Source: Diaminobutyricimonas aerilata (GTDB lineage: Bacteria > Actinomycetota > Actinomycetes > Actinomycetales > Microbacteriaceae). Taken from it: a DNA stretch of 64,000 nucleotides. The notes under the pieces were generated by a model. That model saw only the letters and a list, made by a program, of their open reading frames with translations. It did not search any database and had not been told where the DNA came from. Below are positions 45,949 through 54,789 of the stretch, in pieces. The stretch lies in contig NZ_PGFF01000001.1 in assembly GCF_002797715.1 (NCBI RefSeq), positions 1,263,304-1,327,303 on the forward strand. The letters run 5' to 3'. Made by a program: the position numbers and the translations under genes. Positions within the stretch are counted from its first letter, which is position 1. Every line of letters begins with the position of its first letter.

Positions 45949-46556
45949 GCTGGAGTGTCGTCGTGCCCGTGAAGGGACCGCGCGGCGCGAAGACCCGGCT
46001 CGCCCTCGGCGAGCGGACGCGGGCCGAGCTCGCCGTGGCGTTCGCGCTCGACACCGTCGCCGCGGCGCTCGCCGCGCGTCATGTGGGACGGGTGCTCGTC
46101 ATCACGGGCGCGGATATCGGCGAGGCCTTCCGTGCGCTCGGCGCCGAGGTGCTGATCGAGCAGGAGCGACGCGGGCTCACCGCCGCGATCGCCGACGGGC
46201 TGGCGCACGTGGGCGACGGCCCCCGCGCCGTGCTGCTCGGCGACGTGCCGGCGCTGAGAGCGGCGGAACTGGACGCCGCGCTCACCGCCGCCGGAGCGCA
46301 TCCGCTCGCGTTCGTGCCGGACGCCGACGGCGTCGGCACGGTGCTCGCCACCGCGGCATCCGGTGTCCCGCACGACCCGCGCTTCGGTCCGGGATCGCGC
46401 GAGGCGCACCGTGCGGCGGGCTACGTCGAACTCGAACTCCCGGTGGACTGGGGGCTCCGCCGCGACGTCGACACGACCGGCGACCTCGACCGGGTGCTCA
46501 CCCTCGGAATCGGCCCGCACACCCGGCGCGCGGTGGAGCACCGCGCGACGGCGTGA
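45936..46556 (+). CDS. cofC: Phosphoenolpyruvate/2-phospholactate guanylyltransferase (CofC/FbiD)
   Basis: 206 residues from the ATG at 45936, which lies inside the transglutaminase gene; a GTG at 45945 also overlaps it. The enzyme activates PEP or 2-phospholactate with GTP to give the donor used by CofD in F420 synthesis. Motifs are WSVVVPVKGPRGAKTRLA at the nucleotide site and VLLGDVPAL at the metal site. The DxD-like segment and C-terminal DVDTTGDLDRVL complete the fold. It converges with cofD, ending 17 bases from it. Confidence 0.95.
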   Translation: MEPVSWSVVVPVKGPRGAKTRLALGERTRAELAVAFALDTVAAALAARHVGRVLVITGADIGEAFRALGAEVLIEQERRGLTAAIADGLAHVGDGPRAVLLGDVPALRAAELDAALTAAGAHPLAFVPDADGVGTVLATAASGVPHDPRFGPGSREAHRAAGYVELELPVDWGLRRDVDTTGDLDRVLTLGIGPHTRRAVEHRATA

Positions 46557-46572
46557 GCGCTCGCCGCACCGG

Positions 46573-47553
46573 TCAGTCGATCACGCCCGCCAACCGCACC
46601 GCGTCGCGCGCGAGGGCCGCGGAGGTGTCGCTGTCGCGCATCCACAACGGCGCCGCTTCCGTCCGCAGACCGAGAGCGCGCACGTCGTCGACGAGGGCGG
46701 CATCCTCCTCGGCGAGCAGCCAGCTGTCGAGCACGCCGCCGCGGGAGCGGGCGCCGTAGTGCCCGGCCACCGCGTCGGCCGCGGTCCTCACGCCGATCGC
46801 GGTGAGGCACGCGTCCGCCATCCCGCGCACCGCAGCGCCGCCGATGATCGGCGACACCCCGACCACGGGGGCGGCGGTGCCGCGCACGGCATCCCGGATG
46901 CCGGGCACCGCGAGCACCGTGCCGATCGACACGACGGGATTCGACGGGGCGACGAGCACGACGTCGGCGTCCCCGATCGCCTCGAGCACCCCCGGGGCGG
47001 GCACCGCCTGCTCGACGCCGCGCTGCTCGAAGCGCACGGCGGGAAGAGCCGCCCGGTGCCGCGTCCACCACTCCTGGAAGTGCATCACCCGATCGCCGCC
47101 CTCGGGGTCGCGCACGTGCACGTGCGTCTCCGCCTCGGCGTCGGTCGCGGGCAGCAGCCGCACCCCGAGCGGCCACCGCGCCGTGAGGCGCTCGACGGCC
47201 GTCGACAGCGGCAGGCCTTCACGCAGCCACGACGTGCGGGCGATGTGCGCCCCGAGGTCGAGATCGCCGAGCGTGAACCACGGCCAGCCGACACCCCATT
47301 CGCGGAGTTCCGCGCTCACCCGTTCCGTCTCGCCGACGCGACCCCACCCGCGCTGCTCGTCGTTCACTCCCGCGAGCGTGTACATGATCGAGTCGAGGTC
47401 CGGGGTAATGCGCAGTCCGGCGACCCACGCGTCGTCGCCCGTGTTCACTACGACGTCGATCGTCGAGTCCGGGCTCTCGCGACGGGCCCATTCGCGCACT
47501 CCCCGCACGAACCGGGCGCCGCCCACTCCGCCCGCGATCACGGTGATCCTCAT
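46573..47553 (-). CDS. cofD: 2-phospho-L-lactate/enolpyruvyl transferase (CofD/FbiA)
   Basis: 326 residues. It transfers the phospholactyl or enolpyruvyl group to FO, making F420-0 or its dehydro form. The Rossmann opening ITVIAGGVGGARFVRGV, the NTGDDAWVAGLRITPDLD segment and APSNPVVSIGTVL are conserved. The ATG overlaps the stop of the ABC ATPase gene (ATGA at 47550-47553), so CofD is made as the last cistron of the transporter operon. Confidence 0.96.
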   Translation of the reverse strand: MRITVIAGGVGGARFVRGVREWARRESPDSTIDVVVNTGDDAWVAGLRITPDLDSIMYTLAGVNDEQRGWGRVGETERVSAELREWGVGWPWFTLGDLDLGAHIARTSWLREGLPLSTAVERLTARWPLGVRLLPATDAEAETHVHVRDPEGGDRVMHFQEWWTRHRAALPAVRFEQRGVEQAVPAPGVLEAIGDADVVLVAPSNPVVSIGTVLAVPGIRDAVRGTAAPVVGVSPIIGGAAVRGMADACLTAIGVRTAADAVAGHYGARSRGGVLDSWLLAEEDAALVDDVRALGLRTEAAPLWMRDSDTSAALARDAVRLAGVID

Positions 47554-48347
47554 GCGTCCTCCTGGTCGGTCGAGTGGGGCGCGAACGCCACGACGGGGGC
47601 CCCGGTGAGCGGGTTCTCGAGCACGGCGGCGCGCACGCCGTAGACGCGCTCCACGAGATCCGGGGTCAGCACCTCACGCGTCGGTCCCGCGGCGACGACG
47701 CGGCCGCCGGCGAGTACCACGAGCTGGGCGCAGTGCGCCGCCGCGAGCGTGAGGTCGTGCAGGGCCGCGAGCACGGCGACGCCGGAGGCGGCCAGCCGGT
47801 CGAGCAGGGCGAGGGTGCCCAGCTGACCTGCGATGTCGAGGTGGTTCGTCGGTTCGTCGAGCAGCAGCAGGGGGGTGCGCTGGGCGAGCGCCTTCGCGAG
47901 CAGCACCCGCTGCCGCTCCCCGCCGGAGAGCGAGGTCACGTCGCGCTCGGCGAACGACGCCATGCCCACCGCGTCGAGGCTCTCGGCGACGACACGCGCC
48001 GACTCCGCGTCGTCGGCTCCGAACACCGACTGGTGGGGGAGCCGACCGAGGGCGACGGTGTCGCGCACCGTGAGCGGCAGATCCGTCGACGCGTCCTGCT
48101 CCACGAGCGCGGCGAGCCGCGCGCGGTCCCGGCGTCGCAGCGCCAGCAGATCGTCGTCGCCGAATCGCACGGCACCGGCATCCGGTCGCTCGATCGCCGC
48201 GAGTGCCCGCAGCAGGGTCGACTTGCCCGCCCCGTTCGGGCCGATGAGTCCCGTGACCGCCCCGGCGGGCGCGACGACGTCGACGCCGTCCACGAGCAGG
48301 TGGCCGTCGGCACGCACGATGATGCGGGCTGCCTCGAGCGCGCTCAT
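47550..48347 (-). CDS. ABC transporter ATPase of the proposed F420-0 importer
   Basis: 265 residues from the ATG at 48347. Walker A GPNGAGKST, signature LSGGERQRVLLAKAL and Walker B LLLLDEPTNHLD are intact, as in the FecE/BtuD class of metal-siderophore and vitamin importers. Its position between a FecCD-type permease and cofD fits the actinobacterial three-gene cassette proposed to import F420-0. Both ends overlap neighbouring genes by 4 bases. The substrate is inferred from context. Confidence 0.88.
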   Translation of the reverse strand: MSALEAARIIVRADGHLLVDGVDVVAPAGAVTGLIGPNGAGKSTLLRALAAIERPDAGAVRFGDDDLLALRRRDRARLAALVEQDASTDLPLTVRDTVALGRLPHQSVFGADDAESARVVAESLDAVGMASFAERDVTSLSGGERQRVLLAKALAQRTPLLLLDEPTNHLDIAGQLGTLALLDRLAASGVAVLAALHDLTLAAAHCAQLVVLAGGRVVAAGPTREVLTPDLVERVYGVRAAVLENPLTGAPVVAFAPHSTDQEDA

Positions 48348-49351
48348 GCGGCGACCCGGCGCCGGGCGAGCAGGAGGGCGAACACGGGCCCGCCGATGAG
48401 CGCCGTCACGATGCCGACGGGGAGCTCCCGCGGATCGAAGACGGTGCGCGCGAGGGTGTCGGCCCAGATGAGGAACACGGCGCCGACGAGGGCCGACAGC
48501 GGCAGCAGTGCGCGGTGCCCCGGTCCGACGGCGAGGCGCACCGCGTGCGGCAGCACGAGCCCGACGAACCCGATCGACCCGCTCACCGACACGAGGGCAC
48601 CGGTGAGCAGGGCCGTCGCACCGAGGAGCACCCAGCGCGTACGGTGCACGTCGACGCCGAGGGACGCGGCCGAGACGTCGCCGAACGCGAACGCGTCGAG
48701 GCGACGGCCGGCGAGGATGAGCGGCACCCCGACCGCGAGCACGGCGACCCCGGCGATGGCGGCGGCGGGCCAGCGCGCCCCGCTCAACGACCCGAGCAGC
48801 CAGCCGAGGATCTCGCGGTACGAGTCGCCGGTCGCCGTCCAGAAGATCACGAAGCTCGTGACCGCCCCGGCCAGCGCCGAGACGGCCACCCCGGCGAGCA
48901 CCGTGCGAGAGGGCGAGAGCCGCCCCGACGTGTTCGCGAGGGCGAGCGTCGCCACGAGGGCCAGTGCCGCCCCCGCGAACGCGGCCACCGGGAGGAGCAC
49001 CGTGATGCCCAGCAGCAGCACGGCGACGGCACCGAGCGACGCACCGGAGGACAGCCCGAGCAGGTACGGGTCGGCCAGCTGATTGCGGGTGAGCGCCTGC
49101 ATCACCGCTCCGGCGATCGCGAGCCCGGCGCCGACCGCGGCGGCGGTCAGCACGCGCGGGAGCCGCAGCTCCCACACGATCGCGTCGCGCAACGAGGGCA
49201 GCTCGCCGCCGAGACCGAGGTGCCGGCCGACGCTCGACCACACCTCGTCGGGACGGATGTCGGCCGGTCCGATCGTGATCGCGAGCAGCACCGAGGCGAC
49301 CAGGGCGACCGTGAGGAGCGCGCCGGCCAGGAGCGGGAGCGGGCGCCTCAC
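48344..49351 (-). CDS. FecCD-type permease of the proposed F420-0 importer
   Basis: 335 residues from a GTG overlapping the binding-protein stop (GTGA). About ten hydrophobic segments, with family motifs RLPRVLTAAAVGAGLAIAGA, MQALTRNQLADPYLLGLSSG and the C-terminal GSIGFVGLVLPHAVRLAVGP. It is the channel subunit of a type II importer of the siderophore/B12 class. Longer in-frame extension to 50455 is antisense-like and inside the binding-protein gene, so it is rejected. Confidence 0.9.
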   Translation of the reverse strand: MRRPLPLLAGALLTVALVASVLLAITIGPADIRPDEVWSSVGRHLGLGGELPSLRDAIVWELRLPRVLTAAAVGAGLAIAGAVMQALTRNQLADPYLLGLSSGASLGAVAVLLLGITVLLPVAAFAGAALALVATLALANTSGRLSPSRTVLAGVAVSALAGAVTSFVIFWTATGDSYREILGWLLGSLSGARWPAAAIAGVAVLAVGVPLILAGRRLDAFAFGDVSAASLGVDVHRTRWVLLGATALLTGALVSVSGSIGFVGLVLPHAVRLAVGPGHRALLPLSALVGAVFLIWADTLARTVFDPRELPVGIVTALIGGPVFALLLARRRVAA

Positions 49352-50436
49352 CCGCGGACGTCGAGCGCCGCGAGCTGGTCGGCGAGGTCCGCGGCCGCCG
49401 TCACGGTACGCACGCCCGCCTCGCTCGCGGCGAAGTCGATGGTCAGATACCGCTTCTCGCGGACGGCGTCGAGCTGCGCGGTCGCGGGGTTCGATTCGAG
49501 GTTCGAGATCTTGCTCTCGGCGGTGTTCCAGTCGGCGTCGACGAGCACGATCACGTCGGGATCCGCCTCGACGACCGACTCCCAGCCGAGCGTCGTCCAG
49601 GTGTCGTCGACCGATGCGGCGACGTTCTCGAGCCCCACGGTGTCGAGCACGAGCTGCGGCGCACCGATCCCGGCCCCGACGTAGGGTGCGTCGGTGCCCG
49701 AGGAGTACCACAGGGCGGTGAGACCGGCCGTCGAGGGCTCGATCGCGTCGAGCAGCTCCTGCTGTTCCGCGACGAGGGCCTCGGCGGCGTCCTCGACGCG
49801 GAAGACCGACCCGATCTCGCGGATCTCGCCGAACACGTCGTCGAAGCTCAGCCGCTCCGGCTGGTATCCCGGTTCCTTGCAGGCGGCGGGGGCGACGTAG
49901 GTGTGAACCCCGAGCGACTCGAGTTCGTCCCGGTCCCCGGCGCCCTCGGCGGAGAGGTTCGACTCCCAGCCCGCGTAGACGAGGTCGGGGTTCAGCTCGA
50001 GCACGGCCTCGTTCGAGGGCACCTGCTCCGAGAGCACCGGCACGTCGGCCGCCGCATCCGCCCACTCCTCGGGCACCGGCCCGTCGGAGAAGGCGGAGCC
50101 GACGATGCGGTCGGCGAGCCCGAGGGCGAGCAGCATCTCGGTCGAGGTCGATTTGATCGTCACGACGCGTTCGGGTGCGGACTCGAAGGTCACCTCGGTG
50201 CCGCAGTTGTCGACGGTCACCGCGTCGGCGGAGTTCGAGGGCGGCACCTGCGCGGTGCTGCCGCTCGCGCAACCGGCGAGGAGCGCCGTCGCAGCGACCG
50301 TCGCGCCGACGGCGGAGACGAGGCGCAGGTGGGGGCGGGAGGAGGAGGGACGCACGGATACTCCGGGGAGACGACGACGGGCGGAAGGGGCGCTTCGAGG
50401 CGCTCGGGACGGCGCGGGCGACGACGGCCGCGACAT
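49348..50436 (-). CDS. Substrate-binding lipoprotein of the proposed F420-0 importer
   Basis: 362 residues from the ATG at 50436, preceded by AAGGATCC; an ATG at 50481 would add 15 residues. A long basic N-terminus precedes the signal segment (VSAVGATVAATALLAGC), with the lipidated Cys in LLAGC. The mature part is a FecB/BtuF-like fold (TVDNCGTEVTFESAPERVV, then LNPDLVYAGWESNL). It is the first gene of the operon binding protein-permease-ATPase-cofD. F420-0 or FO as ligand is inferred from context. Confidence 0.87.
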   Translation of the reverse strand: MSRPSSPAPSRAPRSAPSARRRLPGVSVRPSSSRPHLRLVSAVGATVAATALLAGCASGSTAQVPPSNSADAVTVDNCGTEVTFESAPERVVTIKSTSTEMLLALGLADRIVGSAFSDGPVPEEWADAAADVPVLSEQVPSNEAVLELNPDLVYAGWESNLSAEGAGDRDELESLGVHTYVAPAACKEPGYQPERLSFDDVFGEIREIGSVFRVEDAAEALVAEQQELLDAIEPSTAGLTALWYSSGTDAPYVGAGIGAPQLVLDTVGLENVAASVDDTWTTLGWESVVEADPDVIVLVDADWNTAESKISNLESNPATAQLDAVREKRYLTIDFAASEAGVRTVTAAADLADQLAALDVRG

Positions 50437-50506
50437 CCGGATCCTTCTGCTCCACAGCTCGGAGTCAGCTCTCCGCACCATGACCGGCGCGGGGGTCCTG
50501 GCAACG

Positions 50507-50512
50507 AGTCTA
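50507..50512 (-). promoter_or_regulatory. -10 element for the importer-cofD operon
   Basis: TAGACT on the minus strand, giving transcription from near 50500. The leader would be about 64 bases to the ATG at 50436, or about 20 to the ATG at 50481. No clear -35 box is seen. Confidence 0.45.
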
Positions 50513-50530
50513 CGACCCGCGACGGCTATT

Positions 50531-50559
50531 TACCTCCCGGTCACAAAGGGAAATACTTG
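50531..50559 (+). promoter_or_regulatory. Promoter for the pyrimidine-catabolism operon
   Basis: TTTACC and AATACT are separated by 17 bases, in a locally AT-rich stretch. Transcription would start near 50566, about 42 bases before the ATG at 50608, which has the ribosome site CTGGAGG. The promoter is back to back with the one for the F420 importer. Confidence 0.6.
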
Positions 50560-50607
50560 CGAAACAACCACCTCGAACAATGGGGTTCTCACCTGGAGGT
50601 TCGTCAT

Positions 50608-51456
50608 ATGACCGTTGTCCGCGCCGCCATCACCCAGACCACCTGGACGGGCGACAAGGAGTCCATGATCGCCAAACACGAGGGCTTCGCGCGCGACGCG
50701 GCGGCGCAGGGGGCGAAGATCATCTGCTTCCAGGAGCTGTTCTACGGCCCCTACTTCGGCATCACCGAGGATCCGAAGTATTACGACTACGCGGAGCCCG
50801 CCGACGGCCCGATCGTGCAGCGCTTCGCCGCGCTCGCAAAGGAGCTCGGCATGGTCATGATCCTCCCCATCTACGAGGAGGACATGCCGGGGGTGTACTA
50901 CAACACGGCCGTCGTGGTGGATGCGGACGGCAGCATCCTCGGCAAGTACCGCAAGCACCACATCCCGAATCTCGAGAAGTTCTGGGAGAAGTTCTACTTC
51001 CGCCCGGGCAACCTCGGGTACCCCGTCTTCGACACCGCGGTCGGCAAGGTCGGCGTGTACATCTGCTACGACCGGCACTTCCCGGAGGGGTGGCGCGAGC
51101 TCGGGCTCAACGGCGCGCAGATCGTCTTCAACCCGAACGCGACGAAGCCGGGCCTGTCGAACCGGCTGTGGGAGATCGAGCAGGCCGCGGCGGCCGGCGC
51201 CAACGGCTACTTCGTCGCCGCCCCGAACCGGGTCGGCCGCGAGGACAACGAGTACGGCGAACTCGCCGTCACCTTCTACGGGTCGAGCCAGTTCCTCGAC
51301 CCGCGCGGCAACTGGGTCGGCGAGATGGGCTCGAGCGACCACGAGGAAGTCGTGATCCGCGACCTCGACCTCGACCTCATCCGGCAGACCCGCAACGACT
51401 GGCAGTTCTTCCGCGACCGTCGGCCCGAGTCGTACACCTCGATCCCGAAGCCCTGA
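50608..51456 (+). CDS. Beta-ureidopropionase (nitrilase-superfamily N-carbamoyl hydrolase)
   Basis: 282 residues from the ATG at 50608; the longer frame from 49903 is antisense to the binding-protein gene. The carbon-nitrogen hydrolase triad is Glu43 (FQELFYG), Lys116 (KYRKHHIP) and Cys153 (YICYDRHFPE). The FYGPYFG and NATKPGLSNRLWEIEQ segments resemble N-carbamoyl-beta-alanine and N-carbamoyl-D-amino acid hydrolases. With the hydantoinase next to it, it should release beta-alanine, CO2 and ammonia. It is the first gene of an eight-gene operon. Confidence 0.92.
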   Translation: MTVVRAAITQTTWTGDKESMIAKHEGFARDAAAQGAKIICFQELFYGPYFGITEDPKYYDYAEPADGPIVQRFAALAKELGMVMILPIYEEDMPGVYYNTAVVVDADGSILGKYRKHHIPNLEKFWEKFYFRPGNLGYPVFDTAVGKVGVYICYDRHFPEGWRELGLNGAQIVFNPNATKPGLSNRLWEIEQAAAAGANGYFVAAPNRVGREDNEYGELAVTFYGSSQFLDPRGNWVGEMGSSDHEEVVIRDLDLDLIRQTRNDWQFFRDRRPESYTSIPKP

Positions 51457-51479
51457 CGACCAGCACGAGGAGCGGAACC

Positions 51480-52901
51480 ATGACCACGACCCTCATCACC
51501 GGCGGCACCGTCGTCACCGCGACGGGACGATCCGAGGCCGACGTGCTCGTCGACGGCGAGACGATCGCCGCCGTGCTGGCACCCGGATCGGTGCTGCTCG
51601 GCAGCGACCTGCGCTCGAGCGTCGACACGGTCGTCGATGCGACCGGCAAGTACGTCATCCCCGGCGGGATCGACGCGCACACGCACATGGAGCTGCCCTT
51701 CGGCGGCACGAACGCGAGCGACACGTTCGAGACCGGCACCCGCGCCGCCGCCTGGGGTGGCACGACCACGATCATCGACTTCGCGGTGCAGCGCTACGGC
51801 GAGCGCGTGCAGGACGGTCTCGCCGCGTGGCACGAGAAGGCGGCGGGCAACTGCGCCATCGACTACGGGTTCCACCAGATCATCGGCGGTGTCGACGCGG
51901 ACTCGCTGACCGCGATGGACTCGCTCGTCGACGAGGGCATCTCGAGCTTCAAGCTCTTCATGGCCTACCCGGGCGTGTTCTATTCGGATGACGCGCAGAT
52001 CCTCCGCGCGATGCAGAAGGCCGCCGACACCGGGCTGCTCACGATGATGCACGCCGAGAACGGTCCGGCGATCGACGTGCTCGCCGAGCAGCTCGTCGCC
52101 CAGGGCAAGACCGACCCGTACTACCACGGCATCGCCCGCGCCTGGCAGATGGAGGAGGAGGCGACCCACCGCGCGATCATGCTCGCCCACCTCACCGGAG
52201 CACCGCTGTACGTCGTGCACGTGAGCGCGAAGCAGGCGGTCGCCCAGCTCGCCGCCGCGCGCGACGCGGGACAGAACGTGTTCGGCGAGACGTGTCCGCA
52301 GTACCTCTACCTCTCCCTCGAGGAGCAGCTCGGCGCACCCGGGTTCGAAGGCGCGAAGTGGGTGTGCTCCACGCCGCTGCGCTCCCGCGAGGAGGGACAC
52401 CAGCACTCGATGTGGCAGGCGCTGCGCACCAACGACCTGCAGATGGTCTCCACCGACCACTGCCCGTTCTGCATGAAGGGGCAGAAGGACCTCGGAGTGG
52501 GGGACTTCCGCAAGATCCCGAACGGCATCGGCTCGGTCGAGCACCGCATGGACCTCATGTACCAGGGCGTCGTCACCGGCCAGATCACCCTCGAACGCTG
52601 GGTCGAGCTCACCTCGACGACACCGGCGCGGATGTTCGGACTGCACGGACGCAAAGGCGTCATCGCCCCCGGCGCCGACGCCGACATCGTCGTCTACGAC
52701 CCCGCCGGCCACACCTCGATCGGGATCGACAAGACTCACCACATGAACATGGACCACTCCGCGTGGGAGGGCTTCGAGATCGACGGGCACGTCGACACGG
52801 TCATCAGCCGCGGCAAGGTCGTCGTCGACGACGGCGCGTACCTCGGCAGCAAGGGCGACGGTCGCTTCCTCAAGCGCGGCCTGTCGCAGTACCTGGTCTG
52901 A
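51480..52901 (+). CDS. hydA: Dihydropyrimidinase / D-hydantoinase
   Basis: 473 residues from the ATG at 51480 with a GAGGAGCGG ribosome site. It opens the ring of dihydrouracil or hydantoin. The binuclear metal site is complete: His67 and His69 (DAHTH), the carboxylated Lys158 (SSFKLF), His191 (HAEN), His247 (VVHVS) and the Asp in STDHCPF. It lies 23 bases after the ureidopropionase gene and shortly before the LLM oxidoreductase gene. Confidence 0.96.
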   Translation: MTTTLITGGTVVTATGRSEADVLVDGETIAAVLAPGSVLLGSDLRSSVDTVVDATGKYVIPGGIDAHTHMELPFGGTNASDTFETGTRAAAWGGTTTIIDFAVQRYGERVQDGLAAWHEKAAGNCAIDYGFHQIIGGVDADSLTAMDSLVDEGISSFKLFMAYPGVFYSDDAQILRAMQKAADTGLLTMMHAENGPAIDVLAEQLVAQGKTDPYYHGIARAWQMEEEATHRAIMLAHLTGAPLYVVHVSAKQAVAQLAAARDAGQNVFGETCPQYLYLSLEEQLGAPGFEGAKWVCSTPLRSREEGHQHSMWQALRTNDLQMVSTDHCPFCMKGQKDLGVGDFRKIPNGIGSVEHRMDLMYQGVVTGQITLERWVELTSTTPARMFGLHGRKGVIAPGADADIVVYDPAGHTSIGIDKTHHMNMDHSAWEGFEIDGHVDTVISRGKVVVDDGAYLGSKGDGRFLKRGLSQYLV

Positions 52902-52906
52902 CGCGC

Positions 52907-53923
52907 ATGGAGTTCGGAGCCGTCCTTCAGACCAACCCACCGGCGTCGCGCACGATCGCACTCGCGAAGCTCGCCGAGCAGCACGGATTCAGTCACGTGT
53001 GGACGTTCGACTCGCACCTGCTGTGGCAGGAGCCGTACGTCATCTACTCGGCGATCCTCGCGGAGACCCGGCGCATCAAGGTCGGGCCGTTCGTGACCAA
53101 CCCGGCCACCCGGGACTGGACCGTCACCGCCTCCGTCTTCGCGACGCTCAACGAGATGTACGGCAACCGCACGATCTGCGGCATCGGGCGCGGCGACTCC
53201 GCGGTACGGGTGACCAACGGCAAGCCGACGAGTCTCGCGGAGCTGCGCGAGTCGATCCACGTCATCCGCGAACTCGCCAACAGTCGAGCGGTGGAGTACA
53301 ACGGGGCGACCCTGCGCTTCCCGTGGAGCGTCGGCAGCGAACTCGACGTGTGGGTCGCCGCGTACGGTCCGCTCGCGCTCAAGCTCACCGGCGAGGTGGG
53401 CGACGGATTCATCCTGCAGCTGGCCGACCTCGACATCGCCGAGTGGATGATCCGCACCGTGCGCGACGCGGCCGAGAACGCCGGACGCGACCCGATGTCG
53501 ATCAAGTTCTGCGTCGCCGCCCCGATGTACATCGGCGAGGACCGGCAGCACATGCGCGACCAGTGCCGCTGGTTCGGCGGCATGGTCGGCAATCACGTCG
53601 CCGACATCGTGGGCAAATACGGGACCTCCGGAGCGGTGCCGAAAGCGCTCACCGACTACATCGCCGGGCGTGAGTCGTACGACTACAACGAGCACGGTCG
53701 GGCCGGGAACACGCACACCGCGTTCGTGCCCGACGAGATCGTCGACCGGTTCTGCGTGCTCGGCACCGCCGAGGAGCACATCGAGAAGCTCGAGGCGCTG
53801 CGCGCGCTCGGGGTCGACCAGTTCGCCGGCTACCTCCAGCACGACAATAAGGAGGAGACGCTGCGCGTCTACGGCGAGACCGTGATCCCCGCCTTGCGCG
53901 ACACGGTGACGGCGAAGTCGTGA
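52907..53923 (+). CDS. LLM-class F420-dependent oxidoreductase in the pyrimidine operon
   Basis: 338 residues from the ATG at 52907. A luciferase-like TIM barrel: MEFGAVLQTNPPASRTIALA, then WTFDSHLLWQEPYVIYSAIL and GIGRGDSAVR, closest in style to methylenetetrahydromethanopterin-reductase-like proteins (TIGR03842 type, recalled, not searched). It sits where a dihydropyrimidine dehydrogenase would be expected, and its stop overlaps the next GTG. Reduction of uracil or thymine with F420H2 is a hypothesis; oxidation of another ring compound is an alternative. Confidence 0.9.
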   Translation: MEFGAVLQTNPPASRTIALAKLAEQHGFSHVWTFDSHLLWQEPYVIYSAILAETRRIKVGPFVTNPATRDWTVTASVFATLNEMYGNRTICGIGRGDSAVRVTNGKPTSLAELRESIHVIRELANSRAVEYNGATLRFPWSVGSELDVWVAAYGPLALKLTGEVGDGFILQLADLDIAEWMIRTVRDAAENAGRDPMSIKFCVAAPMYIGEDRQHMRDQCRWFGGMVGNHVADIVGKYGTSGAVPKALTDYIAGRESYDYNEHGRAGNTHTAFVPDEIVDRFCVLGTAEEHIEKLEALRALGVDQFAGYLQHDNKEETLRVYGETVIPALRDTVTAKS

Positions 53924-54789
53924 CCCGGCTGAGGACCCTGCTCTACGGCGCGGCCGGCGTCGTGCTGCTCGGGGTGCTCTGGGAGACGTACAAGGCCCTC
54001 GCCCCCGCGGAGGGTGTCGTCATCGGCGGACTCACGGTGCTGCCGCGCACGAGCGACATCGCCATGCCGCACCTGTGGGACATCGCGACGCGACTGACCG
54101 AGCCGATCAACGGGGCACGGTTCGCCCTCAACCTCTGGGAGGCGGTGCTGTTCGCGGCCCTGTTCACCCTCGGTGTCGCCGGGGTCGGCTGGCTCGTCGG
54201 AGTCGTCGTCGGTCTCGCCATCGCCACCCTCATGCAGCGGTTCCGCACCGCCGAGTCGGCTCTGCTGCCGTGGGTCGTGCTCAGCCAGACCGTGCCGCTC
54301 ATCGCCCTCGCCCCGCTCGTGCGCCGGTGGGGAGGGCAGCTCGAACTCGGCGCGATCGAATGGCAGGACTGGATGTCGGTCGCCGTCATCGCGTCGTACC
54401 TGGCCTTCTTCCCGGTGTCGATCGGCGCGTTGCGCGGCTTCTCGTCACCGGACGCCGCCCACCTCGACCTCATGCGCTCGTACGGCGTCGGCTGGTGGCG
54501 CACGTTCCTGCGGCTGCGGGTACCGGCGAGTGTGCCGTATCTGCTGCCGGCCCTGCGGCTCGCCGCGGCGAACGCCGTCGTCGGCACCGTCGTCGCCGAG
54601 GTGTCGATCGGTCTGCGCGGCGGAGTCGGCCGGATGATCGTCGAGTTCGCCGCCTCCGCGAGCTCGGACCCCGCGAAACAGTGGGCGCCCATCCTCGGTG
54701 CCGTACTCGTCGGCCTCGTCGCCGCGGGTGCTGTGGCGCTGCTGGGTCTCGCCCTCAAGCCCTACCGACGAGCAGAGGTGGATGCGTGA
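53920..54789 (+). CDS. ABC transporter permease, first subunit
   Basis: 289 residues from a GTG overlapping the LLM stop. About seven hydrophobic segments, with the inner-membrane transport signature near SYGVGWWRTFLRLRVPASV (the EAA loop region, here with RLR-VPAS). It belongs to the SsuC/TauC/ThiX class that imports nitrate, sulfonates or pyrimidines. Two different permease genes flank the ATPase gene, suggesting a heterodimeric channel. Confidence 0.92.
   Translation: MTRLRTLLYGAAGVVLLGVLWETYKALAPAEGVVIGGLTVLPRTSDIAMPHLWDIATRLTEPINGARFALNLWEAVLFAALFTLGVAGVGWLVGVVVGLAIATLMQRFRTAESALLPWVVLSQTVPLIALAPLVRRWGGQLELGAIEWQDWMSVAVIASYLAFFPVSIGALRGFSSPDAAHLDLMRSYGVGWWRTFLRLRVPASVPYLLPALRLAAANAVVGTVVAEVSIGLRGGVGRMIVEFAASASSDPAKQWAPILGAVLVGLVAAGAVALLGLALKPYRRAEVDA

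Noticed and set aside
47550-50436. Siderophore or vitamin B12 importer as the primary call for the FecCD-type cassette
   Set aside because: Domains alone would allow it, but coupling to cofD and the surrounding F420 genes favour an F420-0 or FO substrate; kept as an alternative.
50436-50530. Possible cobalamin riboswitch, because of a GCCAGGAC stretch in the leader of the FecCD-type importer
   Set aside because: The leader from the TAGACT box is only about 64 bases, far too short for the B12 aptamer, and the other conserved elements are missing.
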